Below, piece by piece: positions 35,191 to 46,400 of a DNA stretch of 64,000 nucleotides (positions are counted from its first letter, which is position 1; each line of letters starts with the position of its first letter). The translations under genes and the position numbers were made by a program. Origin of the DNA: Incurvaria masculella (Eukaryota > Arthropoda > Insecta > Lepidoptera > Incurvariidae). The notes beneath the pieces were generated by a model, which worked only from the letters and a program-made list of their open reading frames with translations, was not told where the DNA came from and did not search any database. The DNA is taken from contig OX335649.1 in the NCBI GenBank assembly GCA_946894095.1, positions 13,348,001-13,412,000 on the forward strand. Reading direction: 5' to 3'.

Positions 35191-36216
35191 CAGGATGTCC
35201 ACGGTTGGGTATGGATTTTTAAACTTTAGTGACGAGTATCATGAAATTCTTGTGATACTTTTCGAAATTTCAGATCGGTATCTCGATCGAAATGTTAGGC
35301 TAATAATCTATTTTTTAATCAAAATAATAAAGAATCAAAATAAATTATCTTAACCTTAATTTTTCGGCTATGCAGAGTTTATTGTACATATTTACTGAAT
35401 TAAAAAAAAAAGACTTATTGATTTTAACATCATCTACCTTGACCGTTGTCAATGTTTCATCTGGTCGCGGTTCTATACATACCAGATTTATTCTAAAATA
35501 ATGCGCGAACGAGTGTTATCCATTTATGTATAGAGATTTCTTTTTGGACCTTGTACTTTATTATTTTCTTAAATTGTGTATTTAGACTTGTAAATAACAT
35601 TTACATTTACATAAATGTTACACGAACTTTTATCATGTAAAAATTATGATCGAAAGCGCAAAGATAGGTTTTGTTGAATTGCATTGGTTTTCATGAAAAG
35701 GTTTTTTCAAAATGAAAAGGCAATGCCCATTCCATAACGGATTAGAAAAACGCTCAAAACTTTTATTTACGCAAAATTTACATTGCAGAAATTTCTTCCA
35801 TCAGTATAAATTACGAATTTGTTTATACTTCTTGGAAAAAAGCCAGACTTTTTCTGATATTTAATATAGAGATAATGTAAAATAGACGGACTATCCAAAG
35901 ATTAAAAACAACTATTGGCCTACGTTGAAAACCTGCTGAATTATTATAGACTAGCAGCCCGTCCCGGCTAGCCATACCACTAGTATATTTGATGTAAACA
36001 AAGTGGTACAGAGGAGAAAGTGTATAACCAATGTATTGTATAGACTAATTTAAATAAAGAATGTATGTGATACATACATACTAAATGTTAATAACCATCT
36101 CTGCCTTTAAAAAAAACTAAAAATGGACCTGAAAACATATTTTATTTGGCATTCGGGTTTTTACGAGATGCTCTACATCACTATTTAGTTTTCCTTAGGC
36201 AATCGTGGACACCCTG
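35191..36216. mobile_element. DNA transposon with CAGGGTGTCCACG ends, TA-flanked
   Basis: Left end TA|CAGGATGTCCACGG, right end CGTGGACACCCTG|TA: 13-bp inverted repeats with one mismatch, and a TA on both sides, as Tc1/mariner-type elements give. The 1026-bp interior is AT-rich with no transposase, so it is a non-autonomous copy. Superfamily assignment rests on the TA alone. Confidence 0.65.
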
Positions 36217-37444
36217 TATTTCAATAGTTGTGGACGATTAGGGCTCAACCCAAAAGTTAGTAAAATCTGTATATTTATAAAAGTGAGTTGCTTGAACAAA
36301 TTAACGCAATTTCTTTAATTACATGTATATTCTGCTTGGCTCTGACTATAGACACTTTTGTTTCATCTTTTTTATTTCTGACATCTGTATTTATTTTTAG
36401 ATATTAGCTGGATACTTAGATGTTAAATTGAAATTTAGCTCATTAAAAATAAACAATTACCAATGCTTCTCTAATATCAGCACCATCACAAAATAAAACA
36501 GGCGTTTAACCGTAAACAATTACTTTGCTTAATAAATCAACCACACCTCCCTTTTTAAGTATCCGCTTCGTCTGATGCGGGGTGATAAATAGAATTTATA
36601 GCCCTCGAATTACATTCGCGGCCGGTTAGTGCTTTGTTTTAGATTTTAATTAAGTCTGATTTGTTTTCTTGCGGGCCATTTGGCGAACTGTACATACGCA
36701 TTGGAACGATCTCATCAACGCTCAGAACCCTACCCATTGCAAGGGTCAACGAATTGGGTTTAGAGGGCAGTAAACTTAAGTGCACTTCGATCCGTCTGTC
36801 TCTCGTACCCTTGTCTAATGATAAATCAAACATTATTTATTTTGCGATCTCTTAGTTTGAAAGCTATGCTTTTACTGCAGACGTCCCATTAAGTAAATGC
36901 TTTTTGATATTTCCAATGCTAGCATTTGTACTAATTTACTATTATTTATTACTGTTTTACATGGATACCGAACAACGCAACAGCTCGCATTCGTGTCGAA
37001 ATGCGCTTATAAAGACAAAGAAAGTTGTGCTTGAACGGGGTCGGAATTGCACCCATGACATCTGGCATTAACCCATGACATAGCCAAGTGGCGCGAGAAC
37101 TGGCCTAGCATATTAGAGATCTGGGTTCAATTCCTCGCCCTACGTGCACCACTTTCTTTCTCTTTCTAAGCTCGATAGGTGCATTCAAAGCATTGCATTA
37201 CAAGTAGTTTATTATTATTGTACTTTTCAATTCATTTACCACACAAGGCCTATTTCCTTGTAGTAGCTATACACCGGGAAATTACACCCCTGGAATAATT
37301 TATTCATTTTAATGTGCAAGGAACTTCAATTTGTCTTGTGAAATTGGTGTTTTTCAATTACGTTTTGAAGACCATTGGCATCAATTTCTATGAGGTGAGC
37401 CGTTAAAACTGAGTTCACCTGACTTTTGTTCTGAATGTTTTAAT
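36217..37444. other. No gene; two decayed SINE pieces
   Basis: 36955-37050 is a minus head (ACATGGATACCGAACAACG...AGCTCGCATTCGTG). 37078-37190 is a plus tRNA-type head (ATAGCCAAGTGGCGCGAG, GATCTGGGTTCAATTCC). Elsewhere nothing. Confidence 0.5.
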
Positions 37445-37802
37445 TATTGAAGTGAAAACTTCTTTAGCGGCGCTGAGCACTTTTTGTTGGATGGGTAAAA
37501 ACTTCCAAACTCGCGTCAGGGTCACGTGATGCTGATCGAAAAAGCGTAAGATTGAAGTGAAAACTTCTTTAGCGGCGCTGAGCACTTTTTGTTGGATGGG
37601 TAAAAACTTCCAAACTCGCGTCAGGGTCACGTGATGCTGATCGAAAAAGCGTAAGATTGAAGTGAAAACTTCTATAGCGGCGCTGAGCACTTTTTGTTGG
37701 ATGGGTAAAAACTTCCAAACTCGCGTCAGGGTCACGTGATGCTGATCGAAAAAGCGTAAGATTGAAGTGAAAACTTCTTTAGCGGCGCTGAGCACTTTTT
37801 GT
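37445..37802 (-). repeat. 105-bp minisatellite, ~3.4 copies
   Basis: ATTGAAGTGAAAACTTC recurs at 37445, 37551, 37656 and 37761 (periods 106, 105, 105). Copies are almost identical, so the array is young. A multiple-of-three period keeps a minus-strand frame open (about 35 residues per unit, QKVLSAAKEVFTSILRFF), but there is no start, homologue or splice context that I recognise. It abuts a Helitron segment. Confidence 0.85.
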
Positions 37803-37805
37803 TCC

Positions 37806-38070
37806 GCACCCGCCCCCGTCGGACCGCCCGCCCCGCCCCCGGCCCCGCTCCCGCTACCGCCCCCGGCCCCGCTCCCCTTGGTGTGAAGTAGCGCTACTGG
37901 CATCGTTTTCGCAGCCCCGTGAAAGTTCTTAAGCCCATGGGCACAATATCTTTATAAATTGTAGCCTATGTGTTATTCTGATGTATAAGCTATATTATTG
38001 TAAAGTTTCATTAGAATCCATTCAGTAGTTTTTACGTGAAAGAGTAACAAACATCCATCGATTCGAATCA
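37806..38070 (-). mobile_element. Helitron 5' portion, minus strand
   Basis: In inverted orientation this matches 39450-39690: GTTACTCTTTCACGTAAAAAC, CACATAGGCTACAATTTA, CCATGGGCTTTCGAACTTTC (one variant), then the GGGGGCGG-rich run. The extreme 5' end is lost. Confidence 0.7.
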
Positions 38071-39084
38071 AAACTGTTTGTTTCTTACTTCAGCTATCAT
38101 AAACCGATTGTATCAGTTTTAGAAATTTGCGATGATGATTCTGGTAATAACGATGGTGAAAAAGTCGTCGAAATTATGGATGAAAGTTGATTTTTCTAAG
38201 AGATAAAAATTAATGTAATATATAAATAAATAACGATATAATATTATGAATAATAACATGTAAATTGTCATATTTGTGTACGATAGCGCAATAAATAAAC
38301 ATTGTATTCTACCTCATAAATGATAGTATTTTTGTACTTATAATTAAACACAACGTTAATACTAAAGTTTTCACTTCTGCCGGCACTCCCGGAGTGCTAC
38401 CGGTGTTTTTTTTTCGCTATGGGACCAAGCGAGCTTGTTCGAACATGTTTTATATTGGCTTGTTGTTAATGAAAGACCGTTATTAACCTTTTTATCGAGA
38501 TGTGTTTTTAGAATGATAAAAAAACAGAGTGCTAGCCGTAAGGGTGTGGAGGATATCACTACTCACGGTCCGGTAACATAACAAAATTATATCTTATAGG
38601 TTCCTAGAAGTTTTAGAGAGCAGACAGCGTAAGAAACATTTGGTACTTACTTCACTTGCTTGTATACCATTAAAATTATTAAAAGAATGTTCGCTTGAAA
38701 GCAAATATTATTGACTCAATGACAAGACCATTGCTATCTAAAGTTTATGGTTAAAACAGATTATAAAATGTCAACCAAGTCTTCGCTACAAAACGTGGAA
38801 GGAATACGGATTAAAAAAAATAACTTCAAAGGATTTGAAGATGTCCAACTATTTTTAAATTGGAATGTTTAGCTTGTTTACGTTCGTGTTTATTCTCGCG
38901 TGACTTTTGCCGTTTTGAAAAGTGGAGTGCTTTTACTAAAATACTTATTCACAATGAAAACACCTGGTAGATGGCTAGATATGAAATAATTGCTAGATAA
39001 AATGTACTCGTGTAAGTGAAAGCATTTTTTATGAGACTAAAAGGTCATTTTCTTTGCATATTCGAGTATGTGAACGTCGTGTTA
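38071..39084. other. AT-rich, nothing recognised
   Basis: No exon. 38385-38403 holds a short inverted sequence around CCCGGAGTG. Confidence 0.4.
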
Positions 39085-39125
39085 AGAACGGCCCGTAAGC
39101 TATTCTCCCCATACAAACGTAGTTT

Positions 39126-39400
39126 AATAATCATTTGGAAACCGCTTTTCCAATTGAATTGATATTTAATATATAATATCAGGTAACAAATATCTGTGTC
39201 TGCATGCTATTGTTTTTTTGAAAAATCCAAACCGAATGAAATGAAAGCAAAAAGAAAATCTTCATACGAATTTTGTTTTCTCTGTGGTTCGACCCAGAAT
39301 ACATTTACCGAAAAAACAAATGCATGCAGACACAGATATTTGTAGCCTAATATTAGATACCAAATATCAAGTATGTTGGAATAGTGGTTTTCAAATCTAA
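39126..39400. mobile_element. MITE with ~80-bp inverted arms
   Basis: ACAAATATCTGTGTCTGCAT at 39186 pairs with ATGCAGACACAGATATTTGT at 39323. Arm similarity extends outward to about 39126 and 39400. The left flank (CTCCCCATACAAACGTAGTT) is a dispersed motif also near 19590 and 42290. Confidence 0.75.
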
Positions 39401-40625
39401 TAAATATTATAAAGGAGAAAGTTTGTAATAATGGATGGATGGATGGATGGATGGATGTTTGTTACTCTTTCACGTAAAAACTACTGAATGGATGTTAATG
39501 AAACTTTACAATAATATAGCTTATACGTCAGAATAACACATAGGCTACAATTTAAAGATATTGTGCCCATGGGCTTTCGAACTTTCACGGGGCTGCGAAA
39601 ACGATGCCGGTAGCGCTACTTTACACCAGGGGGAGCGGGGACGGGGGCGGCGGCGGGGGCGGGGCGGGCGGTGCGACGGGGGCGGATGAGGGGAGACGTC
39701 GTGACGGTTGTGTCCGTTTGGCGAAATTTCAAGGCACTAGCGATTTGTAAAACTTAGTACACGTACATTTAACTACCCGGGAATTAGGATTGGCTAAATA
39801 GAATTCAGTTCCGCTTACGCTAAGATGTGGCTGTCATACAAACTGCAATGCTCGGCACGGCTCGGCGGGAGGGGGGGGGGGGCGGCGGCCGCGCTTACTT
39901 TTACTAATTGTACCGAAGAACGGCTTGGTATTTCCTGCAACTTTAGGACTACTTGGCATCACGCTATATCGCCGGAGGAGTGACCAATCGAATAAAATCC
40001 TTGAGAACCAATTACTCGATTTAGATGCGGATTGTATCTACGTCTAGCCTGATTCTACTAAAAACTTATAGGCTACATAATATAACGCTTTATTACCAGA
40101 AGGGTGCGTAGTGAGTGTTAAAGTCTTATAACTTGCGAACCACTTACCTGACTTATGTGCGTTTTTTATGATGTTGAGGCTGGCTGTGGGTTGGAGTCCA
40201 CGCGAAACTTACCTACGTTACACGTTACTTACTAGGTAACCAATGTAGCAGTGAAAGTGCAGAAAGGTTCTGGCGGCAATGTTAAGCTATTGCATAGCTT
40301 CTATCGAGGGCCTTGAGCGCGGGGACCGAATCCAGAAATTCCGCAACGAAAAAAAACCTCACGCTCCCCACTCCGACGGGCGATGCCGGTAATGCTACTT
40401 CACACCAGGGGGAGCGGGGCCGGGGGCGGGGCGGGCGGTCCGACGGGGGCGGGTACGGCTTGGTATTTCCCGCAACTTTAGGACTACTTGGTAAAATGGC
40501 GGATATCTACGTCTAGCCTGATTCTACTCAAAACTTATAGGCTACATAATATAACGCTTCATTACCTGAAGGGTGAGTAGAGAGTGTTCAATTCTTATAA
40601 CTTGCGAACCACTAACCCGATTTAT

Positions 40626-42007
40626 AATAATAATAATAATAATAATAATAACTTTATTTCATCAGACACGAAGTCCATTCGTACAGCACAAAACAAATAG
40701 GTAAACAACAAAAGATTTTACAACAAAAAGAGAATAAGTACATTAATTACTAACTAAATATAATTATTTATTAATTATAATAATAAATAACTAAAAAATA
40801 ACAAACAAAACAATCAATTAATATTATTTGCGGTGCAATACATTGCCCAGTACCTGTAAGTATTGTTGCATATATACTGAGCAATGTAGGCCATGATTTC
40901 GTTTTTGCTTTCCGCAATCCTTTGTCTAAATTTTGCAATTCGTTTTCTCATTACTGCATAAAAATCATCCACTCTCGCCTCTGCAAACATTGTGGATGCA
41001 CTGCAGAAACGAGGCAGACGCATCAAGTATCTGAAGATATTGTTGTATTGTATTCGCAGGGCAGTGTATGATCTCTTATTATAATCTAGCCAAATTTGAC
41101 ATGTGTAAAGAGACTGGCAGAATGATTGAAATAATGTGATTTTAACCTCGTCTGAGCACTTCGCAAATCTGCGAGCAAGCATATTCCCCACTACTGTTAA
41201 GGCTCTCCGCTGTCTTTCGATATCCGCATCATCTCTCATGTTCGATGTAAGCACATGTCCTAGATATTTAAATTGTTCCACTCTCTTGATTTCACTGTCG
41301 TAAAGGTGTACAGCTGGAATATTCTGTGGACCCTTCCTTGCCTTAAATACCATCATTTCGGTTTTTTTGGCATTGTAAGTGAGGCCATGTTCGTTAGCAA
41401 ACCTTTCGCATATTTTAATAAGCCGTCTTAATCCCTTTATTGAAGGGCTCAACAGCACCATATCGTCTGCATAGCTGAGATTGTTAATATATCTCTTGCC
41501 CACCTGGCATCCTACTCTAGTGCTGCTGAGCTCCACAATAAGATTGTTAACATACAGGTTAAATAGGTCTGGAGATGTTAATCCCCCTTGCCTAACACCA
41601 CAGTTTAGCCTGTAACTATCTGATAAAACATTACCCCAGCGCACATTGTTAACCTGATGCGTGTACCAAAACTTAAGCAGGTTAGTTATTGTATTCGGAA
41701 CCCTCGAATCTTGAAGTTTGGTCCACATCTTATCGTATCTTACTGTGTCAAAAGCCTTACTAAGGTCTAAAAAACATGCATAAACCGAAGTATCTCTGTC
41801 ACGGTAATGATTAACTATTTGTTTCAAGGACAAAATTGCCATATCCGTAGAGACATTTGGTCTAAAACCAAATTGCGCGTCATCAATTTTTAGGTGCCGC
41901 AACAATTCTGGCTGCAATAGTTTATGTGCGTATTTTATCAATGTATAGGATCTCTGGGAGCAGTCAGGTTCGAGATGGGTTACTGTTTGCATAAGTTGAT
42001 ACAAAAT
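40626..42007 (-). mobile_element. 5'-truncated non-LTR retrotransposon (LINE)
   Basis: The minus-strand element ends in TCTGATGAAATAAAG followed by (TTA)n at 40654-40626: a polyadenylation-like AATAAA and simple-repeat tail typical of CR1/L2-type LINEs. The 5' end is cut inside the RT domain, joined to TGCTATGCAATAGC of the host Helitron. 188 bases of 3' UTR follow the stop. The open frame is intact, so insertion was recent. Confidence 0.85.
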
Positions 42008-42016
42008 GCTATGCAA
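40814..42016 (-). CDS. LINE reverse transcriptase, N-terminally truncated
   Basis: About 400 codons of reverse transcriptase without a stop. Seen in order: FGFRPNVSTDMAI (finger/palm start), motif A FLDLSKAFDTV with catalytic Asp, motif B CGVRQGGLTSPDLFN, motif C LSYADDMVLL with the catalytic Asp pair, the EQFKYLGHVL thumb motif, and a C-terminal region with CQIWLDYNKR. Missing are the apurinic endonuclease and the first RT motifs, so it cannot be autonomous. The RT type resembles CR1/L2/Rex-like LINEs; the clade is uncertain. The nominal Met start near 42016 is in host sequence and is not a real initiator. No host function is implied. Confidence 0.88.
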   Translation of the reverse strand: MHSILYQLMQTVTHLEPDCSQRSYTLIKYAHKLLQPELLRHLKIDDAQFGFRPNVSTDMAILSLKQIVNHYRDRDTSVYACFLDLSKAFDTVRYDKMWTKLQDSRVPNTITNLLKFWYTHQVNNVRWGNVLSDSYRLNCGVRQGGLTSPDLFNLYVNNLIVELSSTRVGCQVGKRYINNLSYADDMVLLSPSIKGLRRLIKICERFANEHGLTYNAKKTEMMVFKARKGPQNIPAVHLYDSEIKRVEQFKYLGHVLTSNMRDDADIERQRRALTVVGNMLARRFAKCSDEVKITLFQSFCQSLYTCQIWLDYNKRSYTALRIQYNNIFRYLMRLPRFCSASTMFAEARVDDFYAVMRKRIAKFRQRIAESKNEIMAYIAQYICNNTYRYWAMYCTANNIN

Positions 42017-42381
42017 TAGCTTTACCGCGGCAGTCCCCGAGTGCCACGTCTTTTTTTTTTAAATAGCCAGCAAATGTCAACGAAGCTCTAAATGGGAATT
42101 ATTGGATGTTTCTCATTAAATCATGCTATTTCGGCTCGAACGATCTTGATTAAATTGGGTAGATGGATACATTGTCCTGGTCCAGGACCCTATTTTGGAC
42201 AAGTCATGTAGGCTACTTTTAATCCATGAGATAATTTAGCCGACACTAACCCGAGCGGAGCCGGGCATCGCAGCTAGTTATTAATAAACTACGTTTGTAT
42301 GGGAGGCGAAATTTTCTGATGCTTACGGGCCGACCTTAATATTTCGATTTCTGTTGAAATTTGTTTTTATTTTTTATTTTC

Positions 42382-42781
42382 ACTCGTAGCCTAGTGGCGC
42401 GGGGACTGGCCTAGCCTACCAGAGACCTGGGTTCAATACCGACATGCACCACTGTCTTTCGCTTTCCGAGTTCAATAAGTGCAATTTCATCAAGAATGCG
42501 AGCTGCTCCATGGTTCGGAATCCATGTAAAACTGTAGGTCCCCTTCCCCTACTAGGTGGTAGGGTTTAAGCCCGCCCGGGTTGGTACCATCGCATTGTAT
42601 GAAAAGATGGTCGAAGCGGCAATGAAAAATTGTCCGTGTTTTCCATCCAGTTCAATGTAGCCGTGCTCATAAAGGGAAGGTCCTGGCATGGCACCAAATT
42701 CCTTCGGGAATGTGGTGTATTGGGCTAATATCATAACGGTAGTTGTGTGCCATCCATCCATGTCGGGACGCATAAAAAAAA
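42382..42781 (+). mobile_element. tRNA-headed SINE, full length
   Basis: Head: CTCGTAGCCTAGTGGCGCGG (A-box TAGCCTAGTGG) and ACCTGGGTTCAATACCGAC (B box). A spacer with CGAATGCGAGCTGCTCCATG-like sequence follows, then the shared body and an A-run. This is the intact reference for the split copy at 20184-21218. It sits ~100 bases after the composite Helitron end. Confidence 0.87.
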
Positions 42782-42869
42782 TTATGGTAATCCATGCATT
42801 AGGCATAGTTAATTTGATTTTTATGACTTTTCACTATCACTTCCAAATTCGTCCACTAATGCAATATTC

Positions 42870-43075
42870 TATTTATTAGTTGGATAAGTGCCATTAGGAA
42901 TGCGAGCTGTTCCATGGTTCGGAATTCATGTAAAACTGTAGGTCCCTTTCCTCTACCAGGCGGTAGAGTTAAGTCCGCCCGGTTTGATACCATCGTATTG
43001 GATGAACATTTGGTCGAAACGTTAATTTAAAATTGAACCGTAGCCGTGAAATATAAACGGAGGGTAATGACAGTC
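42870..43075 (+). mobile_element. SINE fragment, degenerate
   Basis: GAATGCGAGCTGTTCCATGG, TAAAACTGTAGGTCCC, GATACCATCGTATTGG and a scrambled 3' half. Same tRNA-headed family as its left neighbour. Confidence 0.6.
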
Positions 43076-43430
43076 AATAGACTAGTTTAAAGGACACAGT
43101 CTCGCTCGGCCATAGTCAAAGCAAACCATAAATTTAATGTTATTATTTTAAATGAATCTGTATATGTAAGTAAGAGGTTTGACTATGTGTAAACAATTTT
43201 ATACAATAAACTTTTTTTTTTAATGCATGACAATGAATTGATTCGGAAATGCGGTGTATTAGGCTAATGTCATTACGGTTAGGGCCGCAAAGCTTTTATT
43301 ACCTCTGGACTTTCTTATAGAATTCAAGAACAAGTTTTCCTGGATCGCAAGATTTTGATATGATTTTTTTTCTTTGAAGCTTAGCCGCATGCCGATGGCA
43401 GTTATTTTAAGCTTTGAAGTTATTAGATTT

Positions 43431-43530
43431 GTTTTTTAAGTCGCCCTGATGGGCGACTTAAAAAACTTAAAAAAACTTAAAAAACTTGCAACTTACGGTA
43501 CGTACTGGCGTACGTACCGTAAGTTGCAAG
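43431..43530. repeat. Two adjacent perfect fold-back palindromes
   Basis: Hairpin 1: 16-bp perfect arms 43431-43446 and 43451-43466 (GTTTTTTAAGTCGCCC), loop TGAT. Hairpin 2: 21-bp perfect arms 43485-43505 and 43510-43530 (CTTGCAACTTACGGTACG...), loop TGGC. The intervening 18 bases repeat AAAAAACTT units. Confidence 0.9.
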
Positions 43531-43586
43531 TGCTAAATTGAAGGACGCGCATAACTGAGAGATGGGCTAATCGCGTCGTTTTTATT

Positions 43587-43894
43587 AGGGTTCCGTACCC
43601 AAAGGGTGAAAACGGAACCCTATACTAAGCCTCCGCTGTCCGTCCGGCCGTCCGTCCGTCCGTCCGTCCGTCTGTCCGTCTGTCACAGGGCTGTATCTCA
43701 TGAACCGTAATAGGTAGGCAGATGAAATTTTCACAGAGTGTGTATTAATTTTGCCGCTATAACAACAAATAGGTAACATTTTAAAATACTAAGAATTAAA
43801 GGGGGTCCCCATACAAAAAACGTGATTTGTTGTGTTAAATCTTGTTCGATGGTACGGAACCCTTCGTGTGCGAGCCCGACTCGCACTTGGCCGG
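43587..43894 (-). repeat. TTCCGTACCC dispersed repeat with (TCCG)n
   Basis: Complete minus-oriented copy from AGGGTTCCGTACCCAAAGGG to CTCGCACTTGGCCGG, with CCGTCCGTCCGTCCGTCTGT inside. Confidence 0.82.
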
Positions 43895-44087
43895 TTTTTG
43901 CTTGTGAATCTCATTTCAACAATAAAATGTTAGACGACTCACATATTGATTAATCCTTGATTTGGATTAACGCAGTGAAGAAAAACCCTCAGAGAGATCA
44001 CTAGTCTATAAAGTATACATTTTTTCCACATTTTATTATGAATATGCTTATTAATTATATTGCAAAACAAATAGTTTTTTTTAAGTT

Positions 44088-44386
44088 CAAGGTTTTCCTT
44101 GGAAAAAATCGCTTTGAAAACCGTATTAAAATCGGTTCTCTAGACTCAGGATTCCTGATTCCTGATAACGGAATTCCAGGAATAGGCCTCAGTAATCAGG
44201 AATCCTGAGTCTAGAAAATACCGATTTTCAAAGCGAATTTTTCTACGGAAAACCTTGATTTTTTCAAAAAATTATGCTTTGGAATATTTTTGTCAAGAAA
44301 ATCGCTTTGAAAACCGCTTCAAAAGCAGTTTTCTAGACTCAAGATTCCTGATTCCTGATTACTGAATGCCAGAAATAGACCTGCTG
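44088..44386. mobile_element. MITE hairpin and adjacent partial copy
   Basis: 44088-44257 folds on itself: CAAGGTTTTCCTTGG...TCTAGACTCAGGATTCCTGA pairs with AATCAGGAATCCTGAGTCTA...AAAACCTTG. 44296-44386 repeats one arm (AATCGCTTTGAAAACCGCTT...TTCCTGATTCCTGATT). Related to 30317-30533. Confidence 0.75.
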
Positions 44387-45212
44387 CAGGGAGCTTGGAT
44401 TCCAGGGCTGAAGATGATTGATCATTCTCCCTCTGCGTACCACCGTACCTGTGCGCCTAGAGACATACTGTGGGCGGACATCAACAATTGAACTAATTCA
44501 CTAGGTAATTGAACAAACCGTTGCGCAACTAATATTGTAGAAAGTGAATGCAACAAAACATTGCCAGTTGATGACTTTTCGTATTCTTTAATATTAGGAA
44601 TCAATGTTGTCCGGTAAAATCACTCGATACTACTGTCATATTTCAGAAGGTATTTTAAACAAACAGAGTCGTTAGCCCATCAATTCTCAAAACTACGGGA
44701 GATAACTGTTTACTTGATGCTTTACTAGGTTTTAGAAATTTTGGATTCTAAAATGTATTGTCGAAATCTACTTCTGTATTTTTATTTTTTTGATACACCT
44801 TTAAGATGGAAAAATATTAGCTAATGAACATTGGAAAAATGTTTTTACTGAAACATACAGATATTTACAAAACAATAAAAGGATACGGACATAGAATGAA
44901 GCTTTCTCAAGTAATAAAAAAAACCTAATTATAATCTGACAACTTTTAGGGCTAGGGAAAGGTTAGGGCCTGGAAAAGGATTTCGCTAGTTTAATGGTAG
45001 TGAAAAACGTGATTATAATCTTACAACTTTTAGGATTTCGCTAGTTTAATGGCAGTCGCCGTGCACAATTGTGCCCAAATTCTTAAAATTCTCAAATCTT
45101 AGATTTCCTATGACTTCAGGACAGCCTAATGTATGCCTGGATATAAATCATTAAATTTTATAGTAAGAACTTAAAACCATTTCTCACATTGATTAAGGCT
45201 ACAGAAAATCAT
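44387..45212. other. No gene; repeat shared with 55880-56120
   Basis: 44850-45130 (TACAGATATTTACAAAAC, AATCTGACAAC, AGGGAAAGGT, GGCAGTCGCCGTG) is a diverged copy of 55885-56135. A short duplication (CTTTTAGGATTTCGCTAGTT) lies at about 44980-45050. Confidence 0.5.
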
Positions 45213-45394
45213 TCTCCCTACTGATATAATAAATGCGAAAATAAATTTGTTTCTTGGTTTGTCCTTATTTCACGCAGCAGCGAAGCGACAAAACGATGTA
45301 ACTTTTTGCATAGAGATATTTTATGGGCCAGAGAGTGTCATTACTTTTTATCCCGTAAAAATATCTGCGGTGCGGAGCTGGTTGCCGCAGCTAG
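45213..45394 (+). mobile_element. Short Helitron
   Basis: Ends in a GC-rich hairpin and CTAG|T (GCGGAGCTGGTTGCCGCAGC then TAG). The 5' side reads CTACTGATATAATAAATGCG, a variant of the CCATACTAATATTATAAATG start. The exact 5' end is uncertain. Confidence 0.65.
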
Positions 45395-45879
45395 TATATT
45401 AATTTAATAAAATTTTCTCTTTGATCAGCAGGCAAGCAAGTTGTGAGTACAACCTTATGATAGATTGAGTAAATTCTTACATTTTGAAAGCAATATTGCA
45501 GAGTGAGAGCGCATACAATGAACGAAATAAAGTAAACATGTTATCTACTCTTATCACGATTATTCTCCATGCTTAGGGCCGATTTTTCAATCCTCAGAAA
45601 GTATTTATCGGACTGATTCACGTGTGTCAAAAGACTGATAGTCATTGCCGGAGAATTATGTCTTCTACCACAATTACTGACTATAATTTTACCAATAAAC
45701 ATATTTACTTATTTTATTGGACGGATAAGCAGAAGCGTAAATGAATCCATCGAATAGCTATCTGGCTGTTTATCTGACTATTAAAAAGTAAACTAATATC
45801 AATTTATTAATGACTTGAAGTTATATTTGTGTGTATTAAAATAATACTTCTAGGCCATTGTTCCCTTATATCTAATCTA

Positions 45880-45979
45880 CCACTTCTGCATCCCGAGAAC
45901 CGACTAATCGCTGTCCGGGTTGCCAGTGACCACTTCTGAATCCCGAAAACCGACTAATCGCTGTCCGGGTTGCCAGTGA
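45880..45979 (+). repeat. Perfect-period 50-bp tandem duplication
   Basis: CCACTTCTGNATCCCGANAA followed by CCGACTAATCGCTGTCCGGG and TTGCCAGTGA occurs twice in tandem with two differences; a recent duplication. Confidence 0.9.
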
Positions 45980-46266
45980 CTTACTATTGTCTACATTGTG
46001 TCAAAAATGCCAAATAGTTATCAAGCTAGCAACCAACAGACAAATGTATTGTCATCCACCTAGATTCTAACAGCATAGTTTCCTCGGTATGTTTAGTTTT
46101 ATTTATTAGCATTGGCAATGTATACTTTCTAGTAAAATATACTTTTTCGTACTAAGCAAATACGCCGCTTTTATAAACGAATTTGACATGTATCAAACAT
46201 GAAGGAATGACACATAATTTTCAATAAAGTATTATTATTATGACATAAATAAAAGAAAAATGGCTG

Positions 46267-46400
46267 TATAAACTACCAACTATGAATAGACTGCAAGGTT
46301 GGACGAGAACAAGCAAGCAGACATTTTGCGCGTCTACCAATTCCGCCACCCGCTCTATACCTCTAATTTGGAATTCACCTACAGTCCCTTTTCTCGTAAT
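46267..46400 (-). mobile_element. SINE-like repeat with prokaryote-type tRNA-Leu D-arm (copy 3)
   Basis: The minus strand at 46351-46328 contains TGGCGGAATTGGTAGACGC preceded by GCGGG and followed by GC: the same bases as the D-arm of bacterial and plastid tRNA-Leu. TTGTTCTCGTCCAACC follows ~30 bases later. The outer acceptor stem does not close, so no functional tRNA. The flanking ATATACTTTTTCGTACTAAG (46139) recurs near copy 1. Confidence 0.55.

Larger units (their letters stand above)
39396..42277 (+). mobile_element. Composite Helitron carrying GC-rich blocks and a LINE
   Basis: Left end A|TCTAATAAATATTATAAAGG followed by a (GGAT)n run at 39432-39458; right end CCGAGCGGAGCCGGGCATCG then CAGCTAG|T at 42277. 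Inside: G-rich blocks (39600-39690, 39860-39895, 40383-40455), a direct repeat pair (39917-40160 and 40456-40625, CGGCTTGGTATTTCC...), the 40278-40380 module shared with 34220-34328, and a LINE (40626-42007). That one element spans both ends is inference. Confidence 0.6.

Noticed and set aside
37415..37903. 162-residue repetitive frame as a novel repeat protein
   Set aside because: It starts in a Helitron GC block and follows a 105-bp minisatellite; there is no promoter, homology or splice context.
46323..46375. A functional tRNA-Leu gene
   Set aside because: The D-arm is excellent but no acceptor stem, anticodon arm or proper T-arm can be closed; relatives at 13.8 and 14.2 kb are equally broken.
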